From PSRF01 sp051000815 (GTDB lineage Bacteria > Acidobacteriota > Blastocatellia > Pyrinomonadales > Pyrinomonadaceae), in NCBI GenBank assembly GCA_051000815.1, contig JBPCNX010000092.1:62001-126000 (forward strand): 64,000 nucleotides of DNA, in the 5' to 3' direction. Each line of letters begins with the position of its first letter. Positions within the stretch are counted from its first letter, which is position 1. The position numbers were made by a program, and so were the translations under genes. Below, in pieces: positions 1-6,973 of this stretch. The notes under the pieces were generated by a model, which saw only the letters and a program-made list of their open reading frames with translations, was not told the origin of the DNA and did no database searches.

Positions 1-556
1 TAAGCGCGCCAACGGCTGGAGCGATCGACATTTCGTTATCATTCAGCACCACGATAAGTCGCGTCTTAAGGTGCCCTGCCTGGTTTATTGCTTCCATCGC
101 CATGCCGCCGGCCAACGACGCATCGCCAATCAGAGCAACAACGTGGTGGTGTTCACCCTTTTTGTCACGCGCTATGGCCATTCCCAACGCTGCGGACAAT
201 GAAGTTGAAGCATGGCCGGCGCCGAAAGTGTCGTATTCAGATTCGTCCCGCCTGAGGAAGCCGCTAATACCGCCATACTGCTTGATGGTGGGTAACAGCT
301 CTCGCCTCCCAGTTAAAATTTTGTGAGCGTAGGCCTGGTGACCCACGTCCCAAACGAGGCGGTCTTGCGGAGTGTCAAACGCATAATGCAATGCCACGGC
401 AAGCTCGATCGCGCCGAGCGACGCGCCCGTGTGCCCGCCAATGCGAGACATTGTTTCCAGAATGTATTGACGAATTTCAGCGGCAACATCGGGCAATTGA
501 TCGATGGGGAGCCGCCGTAAATCTGCTGATGAATTAATATTTTCCAGGAGACTCAT
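1..556 (-). CDS. dxs: 1-deoxy-D-xylulose-5-phosphate synthase (partial, N-terminal part)
   Basis: Thiamine-diphosphate enzyme that condenses pyruvate and glyceraldehyde-3-phosphate in the first step of the MEP isoprenoid pathway; cytosolic. About 185 N-terminal residues are visible and the gene runs off the left edge. The reverse strand encodes MSLLENINSSADLRRLP, then GHTGASLGAIELAVALHYAF, a WDVGHQAYAHKILTGR stretch with the conserved DVGHQ, and IGDASLAGGMAMEAIN, which is the GDG/A-type cofactor-binding region of transketolase-like enzymes. Start is uncertain: an in-frame ATG lies 9 nt upstream (position 565) and neither has a clear Shine-Dalgarno. The family is about 620-640 residues, so roughly two thirds of the gene is missing. 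It is divergent from the Spy-like gene. Confidence 0.93.
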   Translation of the reverse strand, partial: MSLLENINSSADLRRLPIDQLPDVAAEIRQYILETMSRIGGHTGASLGAIELAVALHYAFDTPQDRLVWDVGHQAYAHKILTGRRELLPTIKQYGGISGFLRRDESEYDTFGAGHASTSLSAALGMAIARDKKGEHHHVVALIGDASLAGGMAMEAINQAGHLKTRLIVVLNDNEMSIAPAVGAL

Positions 557-813
557 TTGGCGCATTGTAACTGTCGATTAGGGTTTTGACTACTTCACAA
601 ATCTTAACGATTCAACGAACAAGGCGTCTCACCGCGCATAAAAAAAAGCGGTGCGAACTTTGCGTTGTAAAGTACTCTGCACTATCTCAACAGTCCCGTC
701 AACCTTTGTCGGCTACTGTCGCTGGCAGGGCGTCTTAAGGACGGTAAACAAAAATCGCTATCCTCAGGGCAGTTCAACAAGTCAACCGCGAACAACCAAG
801 GAGTATGAAAAGA
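557..813. other. Intergenic region between dxs and the Spy-like gene
   Basis: Divergent promoter region of about 250 bp. I see an A-tract (aaaaaaaa near 641) flanked by GC-rich sequence, but no convincing -35/-10 pair and no small ORF with a ribosome binding site except the AAGGAG at 798-803 that serves the downstream gene. Confidence 0.4.
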
Positions 814-1320
814 ATGTCATCAAGAAAGAGTTTGCCGGCGCTGGCGGCTATCATCCTGGCGACGAGTGCGGCCGCCTACTCTCAACCCGCGACCGTTACG
901 CAGCAAGAAAATAAACCCTCTGTCCAGGAGGGTCGGCGAGAAGACCGTCGTCGTCATGGAAAAATGGGTGGGCTCGGAAGTATGCGTTTGATGCGCGAGC
1001 TGGACCTGACCGAGGCACAACTTGAACAACAGCAGGCAATCGTGCAACGATACGTCGGAAACACCAGGGCTCAGCGCGAAGAACTCTTCAAGCTGCGCCA
1101 GAAGAGACTCGCCGGAACATTTGCCGCCGAAGATGAGACTCGGGCCAGAGTGCTGCGGGATGAGATTCACAGCTCAATGGAGAATATTCGCAGCGAAATG
1201 CAAAGCGTGTTAACTGCCGAGCAGCGCGTCAGACTCGAGCAACTTGAGAGCGCGCGCAAAGCTCGTCACGAGCAAACGCGTGAACGTCGTCGGGAACGTC
1301 GCGAAACAATTCCCCGATAG
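814..1320 (+). CDS. Spy/CpxP-like periplasmic LTXXQ protein
   Basis: Secreted helical protein of about 168 residues. It has an N-terminal signal peptide (RKSLPALAAIILATSAAAYS), a basic Arg/His-rich linker, and two LTxxQ-type motifs, LDLTEAQ and VLTAEQR, separated by a long charged helix. This spacing is typical of the Spy/CpxP/CnrR family of periplasmic chaperones and metal or envelope-stress sensors. The C-terminus is a very basic tail (HEQTRERRRERRETIPR). An ATG at 805 is only 1 nt from AAGGAG (798-803), whereas the ATG at 814 has a 10-nt spacing, so 814 is preferred. A strong intrinsic terminator follows. Its role in this organism (chaperone versus metal sensing) cannot be read from the sequence; the adjacent arsenic cluster is only suggestive. 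Confidence 0.75.
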   Translation: MSSRKSLPALAAIILATSAAAYSQPATVTQQENKPSVQEGRREDRRRHGKMGGLGSMRLMRELDLTEAQLEQQQAIVQRYVGNTRAQREELFKLRQKRLAGTFAAEDETRARVLRDEIHSSMENIRSEMQSVLTAEQRVRLEQLESARKARHEQTRERRRERRETIPR

Positions 1321-1343
1321 GTTTATTTCCCACAGTGACCCAG

Positions 1344-1375
1344 GGCCTGACCTTCTCGCAAGGCCGGGCCTTTTT
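1344..1375 (+). terminator. Rho-independent terminator after the Spy-like gene
   Basis: GGCCTGACCTT (1344-1354) pairs with AAGGCCGGGCC (1360-1370) around a CTCGC loop, with one A-C mismatch and one G-T pair, followed directly by TTTTT (1371-1375). It lies 24 nt after the stop codon and separates this gene from the convergent ArsI-like gene. Confidence 0.85.
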
Positions 1376-1393
1376 CGTCTGGGACTACGTTCT

Positions 1394-1873
1394 TCAGGAG
1401 CAGCAAGAAGCCGGAGCAGAGTTCTCAGCAGTTATCTGCACCTTCTCCCCACAAGCGCAAGGATCCGTTTCCGGCAAGTTGTCCGCCAGAACGACGAAGA
1501 CTTCCCATTCATTGCCATCAGGATCACGCACCCAGGTCTTATCCTGCGTGGCGTAGCAACAGTTAGTCTGCATCTCGTCACGCGTAATAAGACCAATCTC
1601 CATCCATCTCTGACGCGTCGCCAGGACATCGGCAGTTGACGCCACCTGCATTCCCAGATGGGAAAGGGCGCCACGTCCCGTAAAGACCGTTTCGTTAAGA
1701 GTGAGATTAAGCGGCGGATTCTCAATATCAAATTTCGCATATCTGGGGCGCACTTTACTCGGCTGGATCCCCAGCATCTTCCTGTAGAACTCGATGCTCT
1801 GGTCTACGCTGTGAACGTTGAGTGCAAGATGTGCCTTCAGGACGGCGACGGGTTCATTCGATTTGCTTTCCAT
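1394..1873 (-). CDS. arsI: ArsI/CadI-family VOC metalloenzyme
   Basis: 159-residue vicinal-oxygen-chelate protein of the ArsI/CadI family. ArsI members are Fe(II)-dependent dioxygenases that cleave the carbon-arsenic bond of trivalent organoarsenicals; CadI is a cadmium-induced relative. Visible hallmarks: His15 (AHLALNV), His72 (LSHLG), adjacent Cys105-Cys106 (TNCCYATQDKTWVRDPDG) and Glu124 (NEWEVF). These match in order and spacing the family's two His plus one Glu iron site and its vicinal Cys pair for As(III). The C-terminus adds CAC and CC motifs. GGAGG lies 6 nt before the ATG. It is divergent from a GNAT gene, with an inverted repeat between them that suits ArsR. Substrate (organoarsenical versus Cd/inorganic As) is inferred from family and context. 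Confidence 0.88.
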   Translation of the reverse strand: MESKSNEPVAVLKAHLALNVHSVDQSIEFYRKMLGIQPSKVRPRYAKFDIENPPLNLTLNETVFTGRGALSHLGMQVASTADVLATRQRWMEIGLITRDEMQTNCCYATQDKTWVRDPDGNEWEVFVVLADNLPETDPCACGEKVQITAENSAPASCCS

Positions 1874-1893
1874 ACACGGCCTCCTCTATAGTC

Positions 1894-1913
1894 ATATTCG
1901 CTTCCGCGAATGT
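1894..1913. promoter_or_regulatory. Candidate ArsR operator (inverted repeat)
   Basis: ATATTCGC-ttcc-GCGAATGT is a dyad with 7 of 8 positions matching. It sits in the divergent intergenic region between the ArsI-like gene and the GNAT gene, 21 nt from the former's start codon. ArsR/SmtB repressors bind imperfect dyads of this size, and an arsR gene lies about 700 bp away. Binding itself is an inference. Confidence 0.5.
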
Positions 1914-1975
1914 ATCGACACTTTATTCGTATCAAACAAATATGTCAACCCATATGTATTATCAGGGGCCTTAAG

Positions 1976-2479
1976 TTGAAAATCTCAATTGATTCCTTTG
2001 AATTTGCGCACTGGGAAGCGGTTAGAAGGATTTATTTGGAGGGAATCGACACAGGTCTCGCCACGTTCGAGACTGTGGCGCCCAGCTGGGAGGAGTGGGA
2101 TGCCGGGCACCTACCGTTCGCTCGCATTGTCGCAGAGAGCGTCGCAGATAGGGCCCTGATTGGGTGGGCGGCACTCAGTCGGGTTTCCACGCGCACGGTT
2201 TACGCCGGAGTTGCAGAAGTCAGCGTTTATGTCGCCGCGATTGCCCGAAGAACGGGCGTTGGCCTGGCGTTGCTGGAAAGACTCGTTGAGGAGTCAGAGA
2301 GAAATGGTATTTGGACACTACTGGCAAGCATATTTGAAGAGAACGCGGCGAGCATGAAATTGCACCTCAGGTGTGGCTTCAGAACTGTTGGTATACGGGA
2401 GCGCATCGCGAAATTGCACGGATCCTGGCGAGACACAATAATTCTGGAACGGCGCAGCAAGGTTGCGGGGATGAATTAG
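1976..2479 (+). CDS. GNAT N-acetyltransferase (phosphinothricin acetyltransferase/ArsN-like)
   Basis: About 167 residues resembling the phosphinothricin N-acetyltransferase branch of GNAT enzymes. HWEAVRRIYLEGIDTGLATFET is the usual substrate-loop opening, followed by a beta-bulge AEVSVYVA, the acetyl-CoA pyrophosphate loop region ARRTGVGLALLERLVEE, and a C-terminal LHLRCGFRTVGIRERIAKLH block. I chose the TTG at 1976 because AGGGG (1964-1968) lies about 7 nt upstream and the family normally begins right before this point; an ATG at 1910 would add 22 unrelated residues overlapping the dyad. PAT-like enzymes called ArsN occur in arsenic clusters and acetylate arsenical or phosphinothricin-type antimetabolites. 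Its place beside arsI and arsR supports that reading, but the substrate is not provable here. Confidence 0.8.
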   Translation: MKISIDSFEFAHWEAVRRIYLEGIDTGLATFETVAPSWEEWDAGHLPFARIVAESVADRALIGWAALSRVSTRTVYAGVAEVSVYVAAIARRTGVGLALLERLVEESERNGIWTLLASIFEENAASMKLHLRCGFRTVGIRERIAKLHGSWRDTIILERRSKVAGMN

Positions 2480-2549
2480 AACCAGGCACGCAATAGGGGC
2501 TATTTTGACGACAAGATGCGGATAGAAAATACCAATAGGAGGGGGTTAA

Positions 2550-2609
2550 ATGTCGTCGGCAAGTCGAGTAAAACAGGAACTCAGGCAGCCCTCAAATCGT
2601 ATTACTTAA
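2550..2609 (+). CDS. Possible 19-residue leader or remnant ORF upstream of arsR
   Basis: A strong AGGAGGGGG (2537-2545) stands 4 nt before an ATG that opens MSSASRVKQELRQPSNRIT and then a TAA stop, 12 bp before the arsR start. The ribosome binding site is better than that of arsR itself, so translation could couple to arsR. It could also be the surviving N-terminus of a lost gene. No function is recognised. Confidence 0.3.
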   Translation: MSSASRVKQELRQPSNRIT

Positions 2610-2621
2610 GCCGCTGTTTCA

Positions 2622-3032
2622 ATGAAAGACAATTTGACGATGGGAGACAATAACTACAGCATTGAACTGCTCTTTAAAGCGCTGGCTGATCGTACGCGCT
2701 TGCGATTGCTTAACTTGATTGGTGAAGATGAGGTCTGCGTCTGTTTCTTTGTCGAAGTACTGAATAACAATCAGCCTAAAATCTCCCGTCACCTGGCTTA
2801 TCTTCGTAAGGCAGGGGTGGTCTCGGCCCGGCGTGAAGGCAAATGGATTCACTACCGGATCGTCGAGCCCCCTGGCGAACACGCCGCCAACATCTTTCGC
2901 GAAGTCCGCACGTCGTTAAAGAGTGATCCGGCAATGCAGCGCGATCGAGCCCGTCTGGCACAGATTTGTTGTGCCCCACAACTTCCCGTACAACTGCAGA
3001 AGGCGCCTCGTCCGGCAACTCTCGTCGCGTAA
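2622..3032 (+). CDS. arsR: ArsR-family metal(loid)-responsive repressor
   Basis: 136-residue winged-helix repressor. LLFKALADRTRLRLLNLI is the canonical ArsR entry helix. DEVCVCFFVEVL carries the Cys-Val-Cys of the classical ELCVCDL arsenite-sensing motif at the start of the recognition region, followed by NQPKISRHLAYLRKAGVVSARREGKWIHYRI (helix-turn-helix and wing). A C-terminal ICC pair could add thiol ligands. The protein should sit on the dyad at 1894-1913 and release when As(III) binds the thiols. Start is uncertain: ATG 2622 and ATG 2640 are both in frame with weak ribosome binding sites. It is followed after 16 nt by the DksA-finger/SpoIIE gene, so probably one transcript. Confidence 0.93.
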   Translation: MKDNLTMGDNNYSIELLFKALADRTRLRLLNLIGEDEVCVCFFVEVLNNNQPKISRHLAYLRKAGVVSARREGKWIHYRIVEPPGEHAANIFREVRTSLKSDPAMQRDRARLAQICCAPQLPVQLQKAPRPATLVA

Positions 3033-3048
3033 TAAGGAAAGGAACAAG

Positions 3049-3318
3049 ATGGTTACCGCTATTGAGCCTCTGATTCGTGAGCAACTGATTGATCGGCGTC
3101 ACAAACTTGAGGTCGCCGCAAACGGATTCAACCAGGATGCCGAACTGTCACGTCTCCTGCGTGAAGTGGATAGCGCTCTGCAAAGAATGGAGGAAGGCAC
3201 TTACGGTCTTTGCGATTTCTGTCATGACCCGGTTGAAACGGAGAGACTGATTGCGAATCCTCACCCGCTTGTGTCTCGACCACTTGTCACCAAACGAGCA
3301 ACGAGCGCTGGAAGATGA
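3049..3318 (+). CDS. DksA/TraR-type zinc-finger N-terminal fragment (frameshifted from SpoIIE phosphatase)
   Basis: 89-residue reading frame with a clear ribosome binding site (AAGGAAAGGAA at 3034-3044). It begins MVTAIEPLIREQLIDRRHKL, continues in a coiled helix (LLREVDSALQRMEEGTYGL) and reaches the first half of a DksA/TraR C4 finger, CDFC, then ETERLIANP. The second half of the finger (CLDHL) is only found in the overlapping +1 frame, which continues as the SpoIIE phosphatase. DksA-finger/SpoIIE fusions are, from memory, known in Acidobacteriota, so the two frames probably represent one protein of about 325 residues broken near AATCCTCACC (3256-3265). Beyond position about 3260 this frame encodes unrelated residues to a TGA at 3316. 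Confidence 0.7.
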   Translation: MVTAIEPLIREQLIDRRHKLEVAANGFNQDAELSRLLREVDSALQRMEEGTYGLCDFCHDPVETERLIANPHPLVSRPLVTKRATSAGR

Positions 3319-4027
3319 CCTGGAATTGGCAGGCCGAATCCAAACCGGATTGCTGCCGCCACCGAGTCAGAAAATCGATGGCTGGGAAATCGCCTATCAC
3401 TACCAGCCGGCCGGGATTGTTAGCGGTGATTACATCGACGTCATCAGCGGCGACCAGGAAAACGTACTCTTCGTGTTGGGAGACGTTTCAGGTAAAGGCG
3501 TGGCCGCCTCGATGCTGATGGCCCATCTGCAGGCAATGTTTCGTACTCTAATTTCGGTGCAACTACCTCTTGAACAGATGATTGAGCGTGCCAGTCGCGT
3601 ATTCTGCGAGAGCACTCTGCCAACTCATTACGCAACCCTTGTCTGTGGCAAGACAAGCAGGGAAGGCGCAGTAGAAATCTGCAATGCCGGACACCTGCCA
3701 CCACTGCTTTTTCACAACGGAAGCGTCAGGCAGATCGCAGCCACAGGCTTACCTGTGGGCATGTTTTGTAACGAGCATTTCACCGCAAATCGAGTGCAAC
3801 TGGAAAAAGGCGACATGCTATTGCTTTACACCGACGGGTTGTCAGAGGCGTTGGATGCGGAGGGACGCGAGTATGGAGCTGAGAGGCTGGCAGGTATCCT
3901 TAACGACAATCATGGCCTATCACCGCGAGCCTTACTTGACACGTGTGTGCGCGACTGGCTTTCAGTTGGCAGTGGTGAAAGATCAACAGACGATGTAACA
4001 CTGATGGCGATTCAACGGACACATTGA
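3251..4027 (+). CDS. SpoIIE/PP2C-type serine phosphatase domain (C-terminal part of DksA-finger fusion)
   Basis: Open frame of 258 codons that starts at a TTG inside the preceding frame and encodes CLDHLSPNEQRALEDDLELA (end of the zinc finger and linker helix), then a SpoIIE/RsbU-type PPM phosphatase: GRIQTGLLPPPS, PAGIVSGDYIDVI, VLFVLGDVSGKGVAASMLMA, ATLVCGKTSREGAVEICNAGHLPPLL, LLLYTDGLSEALD and STDDVTLMAI. The metal-binding Asp residues (SGDY, GDVSGKG, TDGLSEA, TDD) are all present, so the catalytic domain looks intact. Such enzymes dephosphorylate anti-sigma-factor antagonists in partner-switching stress pathways. There is no own ribosome binding site at the TTG, so expression needs a +1 shift, translational coupling, or correction of a sequencing error. 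It follows arsR. Confidence 0.85.
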   Translation: MRILTRLCLDHLSPNEQRALEDDLELAGRIQTGLLPPPSQKIDGWEIAYHYQPAGIVSGDYIDVISGDQENVLFVLGDVSGKGVAASMLMAHLQAMFRTLISVQLPLEQMIERASRVFCESTLPTHYATLVCGKTSREGAVEICNAGHLPPLLFHNGSVRQIAATGLPVGMFCNEHFTANRVQLEKGDMLLLYTDGLSEALDAEGREYGAERLAGILNDNHGLSPRALLDTCVRDWLSVGSGERSTDDVTLMAIQRTH

Positions 4028-4053
4028 TTCGCCTGACAGCGCGATGGTCGATG

Positions 4054-4911
4054 TCAGGAAGTCCTGAGCTCCCGCCGCAAACGCAGCACGGCAATCTCAG
4101 GTTTGACGCCTATTCTCACCGGTAAGCCAATCACGCCTGTTCCACTGCAGACGTAAAGCTGGGTCTCTCCCCGGCGAAACAGACCGTGTGTGTATTTCAG
4201 ATCCTTCGTAGCAAAACGCGCGGGCGCGCCGATGAAAGGGAACTTGATCTGGCCGCCATGAGTGTGTCCACTAAGAATCAACGAAACCCCCTGCGTCTCG
4301 GCGAGGTCAATCACATTTGGTTGATGCGAAAGCAGCACTGTCGGCCGATTCCCATCGATTCCGTAAAACGCTCGAGACCAGTTAGTCCCCGCCCACGACC
4401 AGTCGTCAATACCCGCAAGTTGAAGCGAATCGGTTCCGCGAATCAGCCTGGTGTTGGCGTTATTGAGAACAGGAATGTGGTTACGTTCAAGTGCACGAGT
4501 GGTCAACTCGCGATCAGTATAGTGATCATGGTTCCCCAGCACGGCCCAGACACCTTCAGGCGCGCTCAGACGACCAAGCGCCTCTGCACAAGGTTCGATG
4601 TAGCGACGATAAGTGGTGGTGTAGTCACCGGTGAGAGCGATCAGGTCGGGCCTGGTAGATTGTGCCAAATCCACGACGCGCCCAACCTCTTCAAGACCTA
4701 CCATTCGACTATGATGGACATCGGTAATTTGAGTAATGCGAAAGTTCTCAAATGCCTCGGGCAAGTCGCGAATAAAGACGTCTCTTGCCGCGACGTAATA
4801 ATTGTAAGGGCCGACGAGACGGGCATAGGCTGCGGTTGCTGAAACGGCCACCAAAGGCGCAGCAGCCAGGCCGGTCAAAAACTGTCGACGGTTTAGCTCT
4901 AATTTGGCCAC
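4054..4911 (-). CDS. Twin-arginine-type secreted metallophosphoesterase (YkuE/YaeI-like)
   Basis: 285-residue calcineurin-like phosphoesterase. The N-terminus NRRQFLTGLAAAPLVAVSATA is a Tat-like signal (RRQFL) and predicts export or membrane anchoring. Metal motifs appear in order: TDVHH (D-x-H), TGDYTTTY (GD), LGNHDHY (GNHD), LLSHQPN and SGHTHGGQIKFP (GHTH). This matches the YkuE/YaeI group that hydrolyses lipid-linked phosphoesters such as UDP-2,3-diacylglucosamine-like substrates, though the substrate is not determinable here. Length is typical. It is convergent with the SpoIIE gene (26 nt gap) and its 5' side faces a 300-bp intergenic region ahead of tRNA-Ser. Confidence 0.87.
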   Translation of the reverse strand: MAKLELNRRQFLTGLAAAPLVAVSATAAYARLVGPYNYYVAARDVFIRDLPEAFENFRITQITDVHHSRMVGLEEVGRVVDLAQSTRPDLIALTGDYTTTYRRYIEPCAEALGRLSAPEGVWAVLGNHDHYTDRELTTRALERNHIPVLNNANTRLIRGTDSLQLAGIDDWSWAGTNWSRAFYGIDGNRPTVLLSHQPNVIDLAETQGVSLILSGHTHGGQIKFPFIGAPARFATKDLKYTHGLFRRGETQLYVCSGTGVIGLPVRIGVKPEIAVLRLRRELRTS

Positions 4912-5159
4912 GGGCAGATTCTATAGGTCTTAGGTTCTGCAGGATAGGATCGATCTGTACGAGCCAGGACTCTTCGTTGGCTCTAAAGGCTTGGCCCGTC
5001 AGTACACCACACAGAGTTACCAGGCAAAACGGAATTGCCTGTGTCGCTTTGTGTGAATTGAAGAGCCTCTCCCTGGTTTCATGAATTAGGATGGTACTCA
5101 TAAGCTGGTAGTGGGCTGATTGTGTGGCGCTTCACCCCACTACCCATAAGGTAGTCGTC

Positions 5160-5187
5160 TTGACAATCCACGACCGCAGACTAGAAT
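5160..5187 (+). promoter_or_regulatory. Sigma70-type promoter of tRNA-Ser
   Basis: TTGACA (5160-5165) and TAGAAT (5182-5187) are separated by 16 bp and lie 22 bp before the tRNA 5' end. This is one of the best -35/-10 pairs in the window. The rest of the 4912-5159 gap shows no gene; a short dyad (gtagtgggctg ... ccccactac) lies near 5108-5145. Confidence 0.7.
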
Positions 5188-5209
5188 TGGTTTTCGCCCG
5201 ATTGGGCCC

Positions 5210-5300
5210 GGAGATGTGGCCGAGTGGCTGAAGGCGGCGGTTTGCTAAACCGTTAAGGGTCAAAAGCCCTTCACAGGTTCGAATCCTGTCATCTCCGCCA
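5210..5300 (+). tRNA. tRNA-Ser (anticodon GCT)
   Basis: Class II tRNA of 91 nt. The acceptor stem GGAGATG pairs with CATCTCC (5290-5296), discriminator G, and a genomically encoded CCA (5298-5300). The anticodon stem-loop GCGGT-TTGCTAA-ACCGT places anticodon GCT at 5244-5246. The long variable arm AAGGGTCAAAAGCCCTT is typical of tRNA-Ser, and the T arm CAGGTTCGAATCCTG is complete. It reads AGC/AGU codons. A consensus promoter precedes it and a heptamer repeat array begins immediately after the CCA. Confidence 0.97.
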
Positions 5301-5303
5301 TCT

Positions 5304-5380
5304 CAGTAGTCAGTAGTCAGTAGCCAGTAGTCAGTCGAATGATTTCCTGACTGAATTCTGACTACTGACTGCTGACTACT
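5304..5380. repeat. Heptamer dyad array A (CAGTAGT family)
   Basis: Left arm 5304-5335 is CAGTAGT repeated four to five times with single-base changes. After a short spacer, the right arm 5346-5380 carries the inverse complement (CTGACTA, CTGACTG units). The two arms can fold into one long imperfect hairpin. The right arm ends 7 nt before the gltX start codon, and gltX has no visible Shine-Dalgarno. Confidence 0.85.
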
Positions 5381-5387
5381 TTTTCTT

Positions 5388-6908
5388 ATGACTATTCGCG
5401 TACGTTTCGCACCATCTCCAACCGGTTATCTGCACATCGGCGCCGCACGATCGGCGCTTTTCAACTGGCTATTTGCGCGCAAGATGGGAGGCAAGTTTCT
5501 TCTGCGAATTGAAGACACTGACCTGCAGCGTTCGACCGAGGAATCAACGCGCTCGATCATCGAGGGGCTCAAATGGCTGGGGCTGGACTATGACGAAGAA
5601 ATCGTGTTTCAGTCTGCCAACGCACCCAGGCATCGCGCGGCTGCAAACCGCCTCGTTGAAGAAGGTAAGGCTTACCGCGACTTTACACCGAAACAACAGC
5701 GCGACGACGCCACAGTGAAACAAGGAATTGCTGATCGAGCGCGGGCGCACGCCGCCGCAGGCACAGATCATCGCAGCAATCCTTATCGCGATCTCGACAG
5801 AGCTGAATCAGATCGACGCGCCCAGGCGGGGGAGCTGTTTGCGGTGCGCCTGAAAGTTGCTCACGAAGGCAAGACTCATTTTGACGATCTCGTTTATGGA
5901 GCGCAGGAACGCAGTCACTCCGAAATTGAGGATCTCGTGTTGTTGCGTTCTGATGGTCACCCGCTCTACAACCTTTCCGTGGTCATCGACGACCTCGAAA
6001 TGGGAATCACGCATGTGATACGTGGGCAGGATCACGTAACAAACACGCACAAGCAAGTACTGATTTATGAAGCTCTCAACACTCCCGCGCCACAGTTTGC
6101 TCACTTGCCCTTAATTCTGGCGCCCAACAAGGGCAAGCTCTCCAAACGTAAACACGGTGAGGTGGTCTCGCTAACAACCTATCGAGATCGCGGCTTTGTG
6201 CCGGCAGCTTTTCGCAACTTTCTCGCGCTCCTTGGCTGGTCGCCTTCCGAGACAAAAGAGATCATGACGCTCGATGATCTGACTAACGAATTTTCCCTCG
6301 AGGGCATTGGTCGAGCTAACGCGATCTTCAATTTTCAGGAAAACGATCCGCGCCACTGGACTGACGACAAAGCCCTGTGGATGAATGCTGAATACATTCG
6401 CACTATGCCGGTTGAGGATCTCTTGCCGATGGTCAAGGCAGAACTCCGCGCAAATAAGCTGTGGCGCGATGAGTATGAAGATGAGGATCGAGAGTGGTTG
6501 GTGCGAATGCTGGATCTGATCCGGCAAAGGTTTCACACGCTGAAGGATTTCTCGGCTCAGGGCCGTGCATACTTTTCCGACGATTTTGATTTTGAACCAG
6601 CAGCCGTCAACAAAAACTTGCGCAAGGAGCCGCGCCTTCGAAAACTCTTGCCGGCATTCGCAGATCGACTCGAACAGCTCAATTTATTTACGGCCGAGAC
6701 CGCTGAGGCCACATTGCGGACTTTCGCCGACGAGCAAGACGTCAAAGCGGGGCTGCTGATAAACGGGTCGCGAACGATGTTAACGGGACAAGCTGTTGGT
6801 CCGTCGATGTTTGAAGTTTTCGAGATCCTCGGGCAAAAGCGTTCCGTGGAACGACTCCGCAGCGGCGTGCCCTGGTTCGACGCGATGAACGCGTTGGGTG
6901 ACGTCTGA
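5388..6908 (+). CDS. gltX: Glutamyl-tRNA synthetase
   Basis: Class I aminoacyl-tRNA synthetase that charges tRNA-Glu, cytosolic. The 506 residues start MTIRVRFAPSPTGYLHIGAA (HIGH-type motif at residues 16-19), continue with LRIEDTDLQRSTEES, the Glu-binding VIRGQDHVTNTHKQ block, and KLSKRKHGEV (KMSKS-type motif near residue 250), followed by a helical anticodon-binding C-terminus. Length matches bacterial GltX. The translation start is unusual: ATG is preceded by TTTTCTT and the right arm of a heptamer dyad array rather than a Shine-Dalgarno. tRNA-Ser lies just upstream; it may be cotranscribed through the array. Not clear from sequence whether it is discriminating or non-discriminating. Confidence 0.97.
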   Translation: MTIRVRFAPSPTGYLHIGAARSALFNWLFARKMGGKFLLRIEDTDLQRSTEESTRSIIEGLKWLGLDYDEEIVFQSANAPRHRAAANRLVEEGKAYRDFTPKQQRDDATVKQGIADRARAHAAAGTDHRSNPYRDLDRAESDRRAQAGELFAVRLKVAHEGKTHFDDLVYGAQERSHSEIEDLVLLRSDGHPLYNLSVVIDDLEMGITHVIRGQDHVTNTHKQVLIYEALNTPAPQFAHLPLILAPNKGKLSKRKHGEVVSLTTYRDRGFVPAAFRNFLALLGWSPSETKEIMTLDDLTNEFSLEGIGRANAIFNFQENDPRHWTDDKALWMNAEYIRTMPVEDLLPMVKAELRANKLWRDEYEDEDREWLVRMLDLIRQRFHTLKDFSAQGRAYFSDDFDFEPAAVNKNLRKEPRLRKLLPAFADRLEQLNLFTAETAEATLRTFADEQDVKAGLLINGSRTMLTGQAVGPSMFEVFEILGQKRSVERLRSGVPWFDAMNALGDV

Positions 6909-6973
6909 GCATTCGATTGTGCCCTGATCACAACAACCTCACGGTTGGAATTTTTAACTTGTGGAGGAAAGCT

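Noticed and set aside
5304..5380. CRISPR-like direct repeats.
   Set aside because: Units are 7 bp and degenerate with no unique spacers, and no cas genes are in the window.
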